From: Streptococcus suis | GTDB taxonomy: Bacteria > Bacillota > Bacilli > Lactobacillales > Streptococcaceae | DNA: 39,724 nucleotides | Reading direction: 5' to 3' | Assembly (NCBI RefSeq): GCF_002964045.1 | Contig: NZ_POPB01000335.1 | Span: 1 to 39,724, forward strand | In this document: positions 16,241 to 24,567 of the stretch, piece after piece | Layout of the letters: each line of letters opens with the position of its first letter | Position numbering within the stretch: the first letter of the stretch is position 1 | The notes under the pieces: generated by a model | The model's input: the letters and a program-made list of their open reading frames with translations, nothing else | Told to the model about the DNA's origin: nothing | Databases searched by the model: none | Position numbers and translations under genes: made by a program

Positions 16241-16906
16241 ATGACAACCATCAATGAGGACGTACTACGTTCCATTATTGCAGAAGTAATCAAGGAAGTT
16301 GGCCTAAGCAATAGTACTACTGCAACTCAAACTACTACAAGTGCTAAGAAAGAAGTTCTGCCAGAAAAGGCTGTTGTTCGCACCGTCGGCGTTGCCAAAC
16401 CAAGCCAATCTGTTGATGAAGTGGTCATTGCAGTAGGTCCTGCTTTTGGCACCCAACAAACCAAGACCATGGTTGATATTCCCCATACCGAAGTTTTACG
16501 GCAAGTGATTGCAGGTATTGAAGAAGAAGGCTTGAAGGCCCGTGTTGTTAAGGTTTATCGTTCATCAGACGTTGCCTTTGTGGCAGTAGAAGGCGATCAC
16601 CTATCTGGCTCAGGCATTTCAATCGGCATCCAGTCTAAAGGAACAACCGTTATTCACCAACGAGATTTACCACCATTGAGTAACTTGGAGCTCTTCCCAC
16701 AAGCACCACTCTTGACAGCTGATACCTATCGTTTAATTGGTAAAAATGCTGCCAAATATGCTAAAGGTGAAACACCAAACCCTGTTCCAACCTTGAATGA
16801 CCAAATGGCTCGTCCGAAGTACCAAGCCTATTCAGCCTTGCTTCATATCAAAGAAACCAAGCTCGTTGAAAAAGGTCGTCCAGCTGATGAAATTGAATTG
16901 ATTTAA
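16241..16906 (+). CDS. pduD: Diol dehydratase medium subunit
   Basis: This 221-residue PduD has an N-terminal helix ([18 protein letters not shown]), a Thr-rich linker, then the conserved core ([39 protein letters not shown]). The PduD N-terminus is known to target the dehydratase to the compartment. It lies 12 bases after pduC with an AGGAGG site. Confidence 0.95.
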   Translation: MTTINEDVLRSIIAEVIKEVGLSNSTTATQTTTSAKKEVLPEKAVVRTVGVAKPSQSVDEVVIAVGPAFGTQQTKTMVDIPHTEVLRQVIAGIEEEGLKARVVKVYRSSDVAFVAVEGDHLSGSGISIGIQSKGTTVIHQRDLPPLSNLELFPQAPLLTADTYRLIGKNAAKYAKGETPNPVPTLNDQMARPKYQAYSALLHIKETKLVEKGRPADEIELI

Positions 16907-16930
16907 GAAAATCTTCAAGGAGAAATCGAA

Positions 16931-17437
16931 ATGAGTGAATCAGTAGAACTATTAGTAAGAAAAATCTTAGAAGAGATGAATGGACAAGACAAGCCTGTGA
17001 CAGCTGGTCTACCAAAAGGTACCGAGGCAACTGCGGCAGACTATCCAATTGCCCAAAAACACCCAGACTGGATTGTCGTTGGTGATAATAAGAAATTTGA
17101 CGATATTACCTTGGAGAATATTATCAACGGTAGTATCACCTCAAAAGACTTGCGGATTAAGCCAGAAATCCTCTTAAAACAGGGTGAAATCGCTCGAAAT
17201 GCAGGCCGTGAAGCCATTGAATACAACTTCTCTCGTGCCGCTGAATTGACCAAGGTACCAGATGAACGCGTTTTGGAAATCTACAACGCCCTTCGTCCAT
17301 ACCGCTCATCTAAACAAGAACTCTTGGACATCGCAACTGAATTAGAAAATGTCTATGGGGCGAAAATCTGTTCAGGCTTTGTTCGTGAAGCAGCAGAACA
17401 CTATGAACGCCGTAAGAAACTAAAAGGCGACAACTAA
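16931..17437 (+). CDS. pduE: Diol dehydratase small subunit
   Basis: This 168-residue PduE has an N-terminal helix (ESVELLVRKILEEMNG) like that of PduD, then the core motifs DDITLENIINGSITSKDLRI, VPDERVLEIYNALRPYRSS and ICSGFVREAAEHYERRK. It completes the PduCDE enzyme. Length is normal. Confidence 0.95.
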   Translation: MSESVELLVRKILEEMNGQDKPVTAGLPKGTEATAADYPIAQKHPDWIVVGDNKKFDDITLENIINGSITSKDLRIKPEILLKQGEIARNAGREAIEYNFSRAAELTKVPDERVLEIYNALRPYRSSKQELLDIATELENVYGAKICSGFVREAAEHYERRKKLKGDN

Positions 17438-17464
17438 TCTGAAAATCGAAAGGAGGAAGAAGGA

Positions 17465-19318
17465 ATGAAGTATATTATCGGTATTGACATCGGAAATTCA
17501 TCTACTGAGTCTGCCTTGGCTCAAGTACACGATAATGGAACCGTCCAGTTTCTGTCCTCTGCGATTGCAGATACAACTGGTATTAAGGGAACAAAAGAAA
17601 ATGTTCATGGCATTTACCAATCCTTGAAACTACTTCTAGAACCGACAACCGTTCGTATCGAAGATATTGCACTGATCCGTATCAACGAAGCAACCCCAGT
17701 TATTGGAGATGTTGCTATGGAAACCATTACGGAAACAGTCATAACTGAATCTACCATGATTGGCCACAACCCAAGGACACCAGGTGGACTTGGGTTGGGG
17801 GTTGGTTATACCGTTGATATTTTGGATTTGATCAATAAGCCAATGACAGATAGCTATATCGTTGTGGCTTCTAAGCAAGTGGATTTTGATGCTGTTGCTC
17901 AACTCATCAACGCCTATGTATCAAGAGGTTACAAGATTGTTGGTGCTGTCTTGCAGGCTGATGATGGCGTCCTGGTCAATAATCGGCTGGAGAAAAAGAT
18001 TCCAATTGTGGATGAAATTTCCTATATTGACAAGGTACCGCTAGGAATGTTGGCAGCTGTTGAAGTTGCAGAAGTTGGTAAAGTTATTTCCCAACTCTCC
18101 AACCCTTATGGCATTGCCACTGTCTTCCAGCTGGATGCTCAGGATACAAAGCAGGTCGTACCAATTGCTCGTGCCCTGATTGGTAATCGCTCTGCGGTTG
18201 TTATCAAAACTCCTAAGGGGGATGTTCAGGCAAGGACAATACCTGCAGGAACCATCAAGATTATTGGTCAGCAACAGACCACCAGTGTGGATATTTCAAA
18301 AGGTGCGGAAACCATTATGAACCACGTTTCACGAATTCAGCATATTGAAAATGTGCTGGGTGAGGCAGGAACCAATGTGGGTGGTATGCTGGAAAAAGTA
18401 CGACTCACCATGGCCAATTTGACAGAGAAACAACTGGATCAGATTAAGATTCAGGATATTCTGGCAGTCGACACCTTTGCTCCCATTACTGTAAAAGGTG
18501 GTTTGGCTGGTGAATTTTCTATGGAGCAGGCTGTCGGCATTGCCTCCATGGTTAATTCTGACAAGTTACAGATGTCCCTAATTGCACAGGAAGTTGAAAA
18601 GGAATTAGGCGTAGCTGTCGAAATCGGAGGTGCGGAGGCTCATTCAGCTATTCTTGGTGCCCTAACAACACCGGGGACCAGTCAACCCATGGCTATCCTA
18701 GATCTGGGAGCGGGTTCGACAGATGCTTCGATTATCAATAAAAAAGGGGATATACAAGCTGTTCACTTAGCAGGTGCTGGTGATATGGTCACCATGCTCA
18801 TCAATACGGAGTTAGGTCTTGAAGATAGGCATTTGGCAGAGGATATTAAAAAATACCCCCTCGCCAAGGTAGAAAGTATTTTCCATATTCGACATGAAGA
18901 TGGTAGTGTCCAATTCTTTGACAAACCTCTGAGCGGAGATTTGTTTGCCCGAGTAGTGATTGTCAAAGATACTGGGGAATTGATACCGCTTGACACAGAT
19001 TATTCTATTGAAAAAATCAAGATTGTCCGTCAGACAGCCAAAGAACGGGTCTTTGTGACCAATGCCATTCGGGCTTTAAAGACGGTCAGTCCAACTCAAG
19101 ATATCAGAGATATTCCATTTGTGGTTATCGTTGGCGGTTCAGCACTGGATTTTGAAATTCCACAGTTGATAACAGATGCCCTATCTCAGAGCAATATCGT
19201 AGCAGGTCGAGGAAATATCCGTGGAACAGCTGGACCAAGAAACGCAGTGGCAACTGGCTTAGTTCTATCTTACTGTAAAGAAAAATGGGGTGACGCTTAT
19301 GTTCTATCAAACAACTAA
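17465..19318 (+). CDS. pduG: Diol dehydratase reactivase large subunit
   Basis: This 617-residue PduG/DdrA protein is an Hsp70-like ATPase with the phosphate loop IIGIDIGNSSTESAL at the start and MAILDLGAGSTDASII near residue 411. With PduH it releases damaged cobalamin from inactivated dehydratase. An AAAGGAGGAAG site precedes the ATG. It overlaps the next gene by 20 bases, suggesting coupled translation. Confidence 0.95.
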   Translation: MKYIIGIDIGNSSTESALAQVHDNGTVQFLSSAIADTTGIKGTKENVHGIYQSLKLLLEPTTVRIEDIALIRINEATPVIGDVAMETITETVITESTMIGHNPRTPGGLGLGVGYTVDILDLINKPMTDSYIVVASKQVDFDAVAQLINAYVSRGYKIVGAVLQADDGVLVNNRLEKKIPIVDEISYIDKVPLGMLAAVEVAEVGKVISQLSNPYGIATVFQLDAQDTKQVVPIARALIGNRSAVVIKTPKGDVQARTIPAGTIKIIGQQQTTSVDISKGAETIMNHVSRIQHIENVLGEAGTNVGGMLEKVRLTMANLTEKQLDQIKIQDILAVDTFAPITVKGGLAGEFSMEQAVGIASMVNSDKLQMSLIAQEVEKELGVAVEIGGAEAHSAILGALTTPGTSQPMAILDLGAGSTDASIINKKGDIQAVHLAGAGDMVTMLINTELGLEDRHLAEDIKKYPLAKVESIFHIRHEDGSVQFFDKPLSGDLFARVVIVKDTGELIPLDTDYSIEKIKIVRQTAKERVFVTNAIRALKTVSPTQDIRDIPFVVIVGGSALDFEIPQLITDALSQSNIVAGRGNIRGTAGPRNAVATGLVLSYCKEKWGDAYVLSNN

Positions 19319-19679
19319 ACCAGTCATCCTCATTTACAAGCTAGGAGAGGTTGAGCTAGAAAAGTTGACTCAAGTGGAGCTTGGCATGGAAGAGGAAGGG
19401 ATTCCCTTTTTGACAGAAGAATTAACAACAACTTCTGAAAGTATTGTTTCTCTGGCCCATCAAGCAGCCCAATCTTCCCCACTCTCAGTAGGTCTGGCCA
19501 TCAATGACCAGGAAATTGTTCTCCACTATCGGAATTTGCAAAAAGAACAATATCTCTACCGACTTAGAAACTATTCTGGACAGGCGAATCAAGTTTTGAG
19601 GATTTTGGGAACAAATGCAGCCAAACTAGTTAAAGGAACTCCCTTGATAGCACATGTAGCCTTGGAATCGTCCTTTTAG
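19299..19679 (+). CDS. pduH: Diol dehydratase reactivase small subunit
   Basis: This 126-residue PduH/DdrB protein is the partner of PduG, with conserved SPLSVGLAINDQEIVLHYRN and RILGTNAAKLVKGTPL. I take ATG 19299, with GGGGTGA six bases upstream inside the pduG end; GTG 19290 would add three residues and overlap the ribosome site. Confidence 0.9.
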   Translation: MFYQTTKPVILIYKLGEVELEKLTQVELGMEEEGIPFLTEELTTTSESIVSLAHQAAQSSPLSVGLAINDQEIVLHYRNLQKEQYLYRLRNYSGQANQVLRILGTNAAKLVKGTPLIAHVALESSF

Positions 19680-19702
19680 AAAATAGGTGATCGGAGAAAA
19701 AG

Positions 19703-20209
19703 ATGATAGAAAATCAACATCAAGTCGACGAAATCCTGATTCAACGAATCATTGAAAAATGCCAAGAGCTGTTAGAAAAACAGGACAGTTTAAAACTCAT
19801 CAATCTTTATGACCTTGCTTTTGACGTTGTTCATCGAGCTAGTGAAAAGGCGCAGGAATTAAAGGTCCCAGTTGTGATTACCTTAGTGGATGCGGCTGCA
19901 CAGGTGATTATCACCTATCGCATGGAAGATGCGCTCCTGGTTAGCTATGACATGGCCTATCGAAAAGCCTATACAGCAGTAGGCATGAAAATGCAGTCTA
20001 AGGATCTTGCAGCCCTCACTAAGCCAGACCAATGGCTCTTTCAATTAGAAACGATGTCTGAAGGACAAATTGTGAGCTTAGCTGGCGGTATTCCAATCTA
20101 CAGCAATGGACGGATTGTCGGCGCAATTGGTATTAGTGGCGGCAACGCTATTGAAGATCAAACAATTGCAGAATATGCAATAGCAGAAATACAAGATAAA
20201 AAAGAATAG
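19703..20209 (+). CDS. Stand-alone PduO C-terminal/GlcG-HbpS-type protein
   Basis: This 168-residue protein has a GlcG/HbpS-like (DUF336) domain: VPVVITLVDAAAQVIITYRM, DMAYRKAYTAVGM and the C-terminal GGIPIYSNGRIVGAIGISGG. That domain forms the C-terminal half of PduO in enteric pdu loci, where it binds haem and helps cobalamin adenosylation. The PduO adenosyltransferase half is absent here. A helical N-terminal extension (DEILIQRIIEKCQELLEK) may direct it into the compartment. Haem or cobalamin handling is inferred. Confidence 0.85.
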   Translation: MIENQHQVDEILIQRIIEKCQELLEKQDSLKLINLYDLAFDVVHRASEKAQELKVPVVITLVDAAAQVIITYRMEDALLVSYDMAYRKAYTAVGMKMQSKDLAALTKPDQWLFQLETMSEGQIVSLAGGIPIYSNGRIVGAIGISGGNAIEDQTIAEYAIAEIQDKKE

Positions 20210-20224
20210 AAGGAGATTTTCACG

Positions 20225-20947
20225 ATGGAGAAGTACATTGGTGAATTTTTAGGAACAATGGTTCTGATAGCCTTCGGTACAGGCTTCGGATCCTCAATTA
20301 GTTTAAAACATGCCCTCTCTAAAAATATGTCCCCTAGTTTCCTTACAGTCATCTTTGCCTGGGGATTTGCTGTAATGTGTGGTGTTTATGTTGCTGGTTT
20401 CTTTGAAACAGGTGGTCACCTAAACCCAGCTGTAACCATTGCCTTTGCTTTGGGAGGATTGTTTGACTGGAGTATGGTTGCTGGCTATATCATTGCACAA
20501 ATTTTAGGTGCCTTCGCTGGTGCAGCAATCGTTGTTTTACATTACTATCCACATTTCCAAGCAACAACAGCAGAAGAAGGCAATGCAGTTGGAATCTTTG
20601 CAACTGGTCCAGCTATTGCAAATACAACCTTTAACTTCTTGAGCGAAGTCATCGCAACCTTCTTCTTTATTTTTGTTTTGCTATTGATGAATACAGCAGG
20701 CTTTGCAGTTGGTCTTGCTCCTGTCGTAGTAGCCTTTCTAGTAATGGCTATCGGACTTTCATTTGGTTCTACGACTGGTTATGCTATCAACCCTGCGCGT
20801 GACTTTGGACCTCGCTTGGCTTATGCACTCTTACCAATTCCAAACAAAGGTGGAGCCAACTGGGGCTATGCTTGGATTCCAATTGTAGGACCTACTGTTG
20901 GAGCTACATTAGCAGTATTCCTCTTCAAAGCCCTTGGAATGGGATAA
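20225..20947 (+). CDS. pduF: Propanediol diffusion facilitator (aquaporin family)
   Basis: This 240-residue MIP-family channel has six hydrophobic spans and both pore motifs: GGHLNPAVTIAF (NPA near 67) and GYAINPARDFGPR (near 186). The Asp after the second NPAR indicates a glycerol-type facilitator rather than a strict water channel. Gene context points to 1,2-propanediol entry. Nearby glpF-like function cannot be excluded. Confidence 0.9.
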   Translation: MEKYIGEFLGTMVLIAFGTGFGSSISLKHALSKNMSPSFLTVIFAWGFAVMCGVYVAGFFETGGHLNPAVTIAFALGGLFDWSMVAGYIIAQILGAFAGAAIVVLHYYPHFQATTAEEGNAVGIFATGPAIANTTFNFLSEVIATFFFIFVLLLMNTAGFAVGLAPVVVAFLVMAIGLSFGSTTGYAINPARDFGPRLAYALLPIPNKGGANWGYAWIPIVGPTVGATLAVFLFKALGMG

Positions 20948-20989
20948 TTCCTCTTTCATTGCAGAATGAGTTTGAAGAAAGGATGAGTA

Positions 20990-22177
20990 ATGAAGAAAAT
21001 TTTTGCAATCAACGCAGGGAGTTCATCTTTAAAATTTCAATTATTAGCCATGCCTGATGAGGAAATCATTGCCAAAGGTATATTTGAAAGAATTGGAGAA
21101 CCTGAATCGGCATTTACTTTGGTTTACCAAGGACAAAAGGAAACAGAAAAGCTAGTTCTTTCAAGCTACAAAGAGGCAGTGAATTATCTACTAAAAAAAT
21201 TAGATGAAAAAGGGATTATTCAATCCTTAGCAGATATAGCTGGTGTTGGCCATCGAGTGGCCCATGGTGGTGATTATTTTAAGTCATCTGCCTTGGTAGA
21301 TCAAGATGTCATCAATAAAATTGACGACCTTTCCTTTCTAGCTCCAAGCCACAATCCAGCGAATTTGGAAGTGATAAAGGCCTTCAAGGAGCTATTACCA
21401 AACACGCCAAACGTTGCCGTTTTTGACACAGCCTTTCATCAAACTTTGAGTGAGGAATATTACCTCTATCCACTACCTAGAAAGTATTATGACAAGTACC
21501 GCTTACGCAAATATGGCTTCCACGGAACCAGTCATAAGTATATTTCTTTGATCACAAAAGAAGTCTATAAGCAACAAGGACTTGATACGGATCAATTGAA
21601 GGTTATCAGTTGTCACCTGGGTAATGGTGCGAGCATTTGTGCGATGAAGGGTCAAACCTCAATCAATACTTCAATGGGCTTTACTCCTTTAGCGGGTTTA
21701 ATGATGGGCTCTCGTAGTGGAGATATTGATCCGGCCATTCTTCCATTCCTTATGGAAGAAGAAGGATTAACTCCAGATCAAATAAATACCATTCTGAACA
21801 AGGAATCTGGTCTTCTAGCAGTTTCCGAAATTAGCAATGACTTGCGTGATATTGAGGAAGCTTATCATAATGGAAATCCACAAGCAAAAACAGCTATTGA
21901 GATGTTTACCAATCGCATCGCCCACACCATTGCAACTTATATTGTTGATTTAGCAGGTGTAGATGCTATTGTATTCACAGCTGGTATCGGTGAAAATTCC
22001 AAACTAATCCGTGAAAAAGTAGCTGGAAAATTGCTAGCATTCGGCGTTAAACTTGATAAGGAGTCCAATCATTCTGGTAAGATGGTCATTAGCCAAGAAC
22101 AATCCAGCATAAAATTATTTGTTCTTCCAACAAATGAAGAACTCATGATAGCTAGGGACACTTTGGAGCTGATTTAG
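20990..22177 (+). CDS. pduW: Acetate/propionate kinase
   Basis: This 395-residue kinase of the acetate kinase family has INAGSSSLKFQLL at 7-19, GFHGTSHKY, SCHLGNGASICAM and FTAGIGENS. It turns acetyl- or propionyl-phosphate from PduL into acid plus ATP, the energy-yielding step. It sits at the end of the locus before a terminator, so it acts as PduW, although sequence alone does not separate it from housekeeping AckA. Confidence 0.92.
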   Translation: MKKIFAINAGSSSLKFQLLAMPDEEIIAKGIFERIGEPESAFTLVYQGQKETEKLVLSSYKEAVNYLLKKLDEKGIIQSLADIAGVGHRVAHGGDYFKSSALVDQDVINKIDDLSFLAPSHNPANLEVIKAFKELLPNTPNVAVFDTAFHQTLSEEYYLYPLPRKYYDKYRLRKYGFHGTSHKYISLITKEVYKQQGLDTDQLKVISCHLGNGASICAMKGQTSINTSMGFTPLAGLMMGSRSGDIDPAILPFLMEEEGLTPDQINTILNKESGLLAVSEISNDLRDIEEAYHNGNPQAKTAIEMFTNRIAHTIATYIVDLAGVDAIVFTAGIGENSKLIREKVAGKLLAFGVKLDKESNHSGKMVISQEQSSIKLFVLPTNEELMIARDTLELI

Positions 22178-22209
22178 GAATACTTGTCAAACTTCAAAAT
22201 AAACATGTA

Positions 22210-22240
22210 AACACTATCTATTGAATAGATGGTGTTTTTT
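22210..22240 (+). terminator. Terminator of the microcompartment locus
   Basis: A 13-base stem, AACACTATCTATT with AATAGATGGTGTT (one G-T pair, tiny loop), ends in a run of six T residues. It closes the long operon after the kinase gene. Confidence 0.85.
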
Positions 22241-22242
22241 GT

Positions 22243-22293
22243 TGTATAAAAATGCAAATGTTTGTTGACAACTGTATAAAAATACCATATACT
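22243..22293 (+). promoter_or_regulatory. Promoter with two ARG-box-like operators
   Basis: TTGACA (22265-22270), a 17-base spacer and TATACT (22288-22293) form a strong promoter. TGTATAAAAATGCA (22243-22256) and TGTATAAAAATACC (22273-22286) resemble ArgR/AhrC arginine boxes, 30 bases apart; the second lies between -35 and -10. Repression by an ArgR-type regulator is inferred. Confidence 0.6.
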
Positions 22294-22327
22294 GGTCTCA
22301 TTACTTCAGAAAAAAGGAGAAGAATCA

Positions 22328-22369
22328 ATGAAAAAAGCCCGAAAACTCCAAAATTTGCATAATCAATGA
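22328..22369 (+). CDS. Possible 13-residue leader peptide
   Basis: An ATG with a strong AAAAAAGGAG site opens a frame encoding MKKARKLQNLHNQ and stops at TGA 22367. It overlaps, as ATGA, a second nine-codon frame (22366-22395) that ends just before the true gene. It may be a regulatory leader or the decayed start of an older gene; no attenuator stem was found. Confidence 0.35.
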   Translation: MKKARKLQNLHNQ

Positions 22370-22408
22370 ATAAGTATTCCATATTTTATGAATAAAAAGG
22401 AGAAGAAG

Positions 22409-23218
22409 ATGAATATTAAGAAGATTGTAAAAACTGGTTTGGTAATGGCTACAAGTTTGAGTTTGGTTGCATGTGCTAGCAAGGAGTCGACAGATAATTC
22501 CTTGAAAAATGTTCAAGATAAGGGAACATTAGTCGTTGCGCTCAGCCCAGAGTACGCTCCATTTGAATTTCGAACATTGGTGGATGGAAAAGACACAATC
22601 GTAGGCGCAGATATTGAATTAGCTAAGGAAATTGGAAAAGAGCTTGGAGTAGAAGTTGAATTTTCAGCCATGAGCTTCGATAACGTATTAAATTCAGTTC
22701 AAAATGGCAAAGTGGACTTAGCAATTTCAGGAATTTCAGCGACAGAAGAACGTGCCAAAGTCTTCGACTTTTCTATTCCTTACTACACTTCAACCAATAA
22801 ACTAATCATCAATAAAGCCAATAGTTCACAGTTTACTAGCATATCATCACTGGAATCAGCTAAAATTGGGGTTCAAAAAGGCTCAATTCAAGAAAAGATT
22901 GCAAATGATTTATTGCCAAATGCAAGCAAGGTTTCCATCAGTTCAAACGGGGAATTAATCAACGAATTGAAAGCTGGAAAAATTGATGGCATTATTTTTG
23001 AAGAACCAATAGCCAATGCCTATGTAGCCAAAAATGATGATTTGATGATTGTAGATACTGAAATTGAAAGTAACTATACCGATGCTTATGCCGTTGCGCT
23101 ACCAAAAGGTAGTACAGCTCTGAAAGAAAAAGTGGATACTGTTATTGAAAAACTTGTTTCAGAAGGGAAATTCGATACATTTGTCCAAGAAGCCTATGAC
23201 TTGTCCATCAGTAATTAG
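22409..23218 (+). CDS. Amino-acid ABC transporter substrate-binding lipoprotein, copy 1
   Basis: This 269-residue family 3 solute-binding protein starts with a lipoprotein signal (KKIVKTGLVMATSLSLVAC; lipobox LVAC). Core motifs are LVVALSPEYAPFEF, VGADIELAKEIGKELGVEVE, FDNVLNSVQNGKVDLAISG and GKIDGIIFEEP. Family knowledge suggests a polar amino acid such as arginine; the ARG-box-like promoter supports this but does not prove it. ATG 22409 is chosen because AAAAAGGAG lies between it and the upstream in-frame ATG 22388. No permease or ATPase gene is adjacent, so it probably uses a permease encoded elsewhere. Confidence 0.88.
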   Translation: MNIKKIVKTGLVMATSLSLVACASKESTDNSLKNVQDKGTLVVALSPEYAPFEFRTLVDGKDTIVGADIELAKEIGKELGVEVEFSAMSFDNVLNSVQNGKVDLAISGISATEERAKVFDFSIPYYTSTNKLIINKANSSQFTSISSLESAKIGVQKGSIQEKIANDLLPNASKVSISSNGELINELKAGKIDGIIFEEPIANAYVAKNDDLMIVDTEIESNYTDAYAVALPKGSTALKEKVDTVIEKLVSEGKFDTFVQEAYDLSISN

Positions 23219-23362
23219 GACCAGTATTCATAGTTCAGTACTTTCACCTATAGATAGTTTTTTCAGCTACCTAGCTTTAAGATTATTTTCAAAATACAGT
23301 CACTATTTCCTCAGAAAACAGCCTTGATTCGCGAAAAAATGAATAAAAATAAGAAAAATCTA

Positions 23363-23391
23363 TTGACAATTGTATAAAAATAACATAAAAT
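23363..23391 (+). promoter_or_regulatory. Promoter with ARG-box-like operator, copy 2
   Basis: TTGACA (23363-23368), a 17-base spacer and TAAAAT (23386-23391) have TGTATAAAAATAAC (23371-23384) in the spacer. The layout matches that of the first binding-protein gene, so the promoter was probably duplicated with the gene. Confidence 0.6.
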
Positions 23392-23443
23392 GAGAACATA
23401 TTCTGAAACAACCAGAAAATTTATGAAAAAAGGATAATTATAC

Positions 23444-24253
23444 ATGAAAAAAATATTTACATTAGCAGCTACTATATTAGCTGGATTTACATTAGCAGCT
23501 TGTTCTTCGACTAATTCATCTTCAAGCCAATCAACGCTCGAGAAGATTAAAGAAAAAGGAACCTTGGTTGTAGCGACTAGTCCAGACTATGCACCATTTG
23601 AATTCCAAACACTTGTCGATGGAAAAAATGAAGTTGTCGGAGCAGATATTATGCTGGCACAAAAAATTGCTGATGAACTTGGAGTTGAGCTTGAAGTATC
23701 CTCAATGAGTTTTGACAACGTTTTGAACAGTGTTCAATCTGGTAAGGCTGACATTGCTATCGCAGGTCTATCTTACTCTGACGAACGTGCTAAGGTCTTT
23801 GACTTCTCTGAAAGTTACTACCAAATTGCCGATGTCCTTCTAGTGAAGAAAGAGAATGCAGACAGTATTTCAAGTGTAGACGCACTTTCAGGAAAATCTC
23901 TAGCAGTTCAAAAAGGTTCAACTCAAGAAACCTATGCGAAGGAAAATATTTCAAACGCAAGTATTGTTTCCCTTACTCAAATGGGTGAAGCAGTCAATGA
24001 ATTGAAGACTGGTAAAGTAGAAGCTGTCTTGATGGATTCACCAGTTGCAGCAGGCTATGTTTCACAAAACAGCGACCTTGCTATTGCATCTGCAGAGTTT
24101 CCAACTATTGACGAGAACTCAAAAGTTATCGCACTTCCAAAAGGAAGCTCAGACCTAAAAACTGAAATTGACAAGGTTATTGCAGAAGTGAAAGCAAGTG
24201 GCGAATTTGATACCTTCCTTGAAAAAGCAGCAACCTATACAGCAGTTGAATAA
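23444..24253 (+). CDS. Amino-acid ABC transporter substrate-binding lipoprotein, copy 2
   Basis: This 269-residue paralogue of the preceding gene has a signal peptide with lipobox LAAC (TLAACSSTNSSSS) and the same family 3 motifs (LVVATSPDYAPFEFQTLVDG, VGADIMLAQKIADELGVELE, MSFDNVLNSVQSGKADIAIA). The two differ at many residues, so the duplication is old. It has its own promoter and terminator. It resembles the paired arginine-binding lipoproteins of other streptococci; the ligand is not certain. Confidence 0.9.
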   Translation: MKKIFTLAATILAGFTLAACSSTNSSSSQSTLEKIKEKGTLVVATSPDYAPFEFQTLVDGKNEVVGADIMLAQKIADELGVELEVSSMSFDNVLNSVQSGKADIAIAGLSYSDERAKVFDFSESYYQIADVLLVKKENADSISSVDALSGKSLAVQKGSTQETYAKENISNASIVSLTQMGEAVNELKTGKVEAVLMDSPVAAGYVSQNSDLAIASAEFPTIDENSKVIALPKGSSDLKTEIDKVIAEVKASGEFDTFLEKAATYTAVE

Positions 24254-24277
24254 TCTTGATTTTCATTGAGAATGATA

Positions 24278-24306
24278 AACAATCATCGGAAACGGTGGTT
24301 GTTTTT
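24278..24306 (+). terminator. Terminator after second binding-protein gene
   Basis: An 11-base-pair stem (24278-24288 with 24293-24303, including two G-T pairs) is closed by a GAAA tetraloop, and a T-rich end follows. Confidence 0.85.
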
Positions 24307-24380
24307 GCATGCAAAATGGGAGTGGGAAAGACATCCATGATGGCTTCGCCCTCACCCACAGAATAATGAAAACGAACATA

Positions 24381-24416
24381 AAGCCCTCACTAGGTGTATA
24401 ATCTTAGTGAGGGCTT
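24381..24416. repeat. Perfect palindrome upstream of IS element
   Basis: AAGCCCTCACTA and TAGTGAGGGCTT are perfect 12-base inverted arms around a 12-base loop containing TATAAT. Only three T residues follow. It may be a bidirectional terminator or the outer left part of the insertion element. The preceding 24307-24380 holds only a short G-rich stretch typical of streptococcal intergenic repeats. Confidence 0.6.
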
Positions 24417-24567
24417 TGTGGTTGACGAGTTAATGATGTTAGTCATCGAGGGAAAAACTGATCCACTCTACTGACGAGCACCCCAAAATATGCTATAGGT
24501 ATGAGTATAAAAATACGACTAAAATTCGGTAGATAAGCTCTCTAATTTTTAGAAGGAGGGAATTGTC
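24417..24567 (+). ncRNA. Candidate bridge-RNA region of IS110-type element
   Basis: About 150 bases directly upstream of the transposase carry no gene. Members of the IS110 group encode a structured bridge RNA in this position; IS1111-group members have it downstream. Small stems are visible: GATG/CATC around TTAGT near 24435-24447, and GTGG/CCAC flanking it. This is an inference from position and family; guide loops were not resolved. Confidence 0.35.

Noticed and set aside
23145..23327. Small frame after the first binding-protein gene
   Set aside because: It mostly overlaps the gene end in another frame and has no conserved features.
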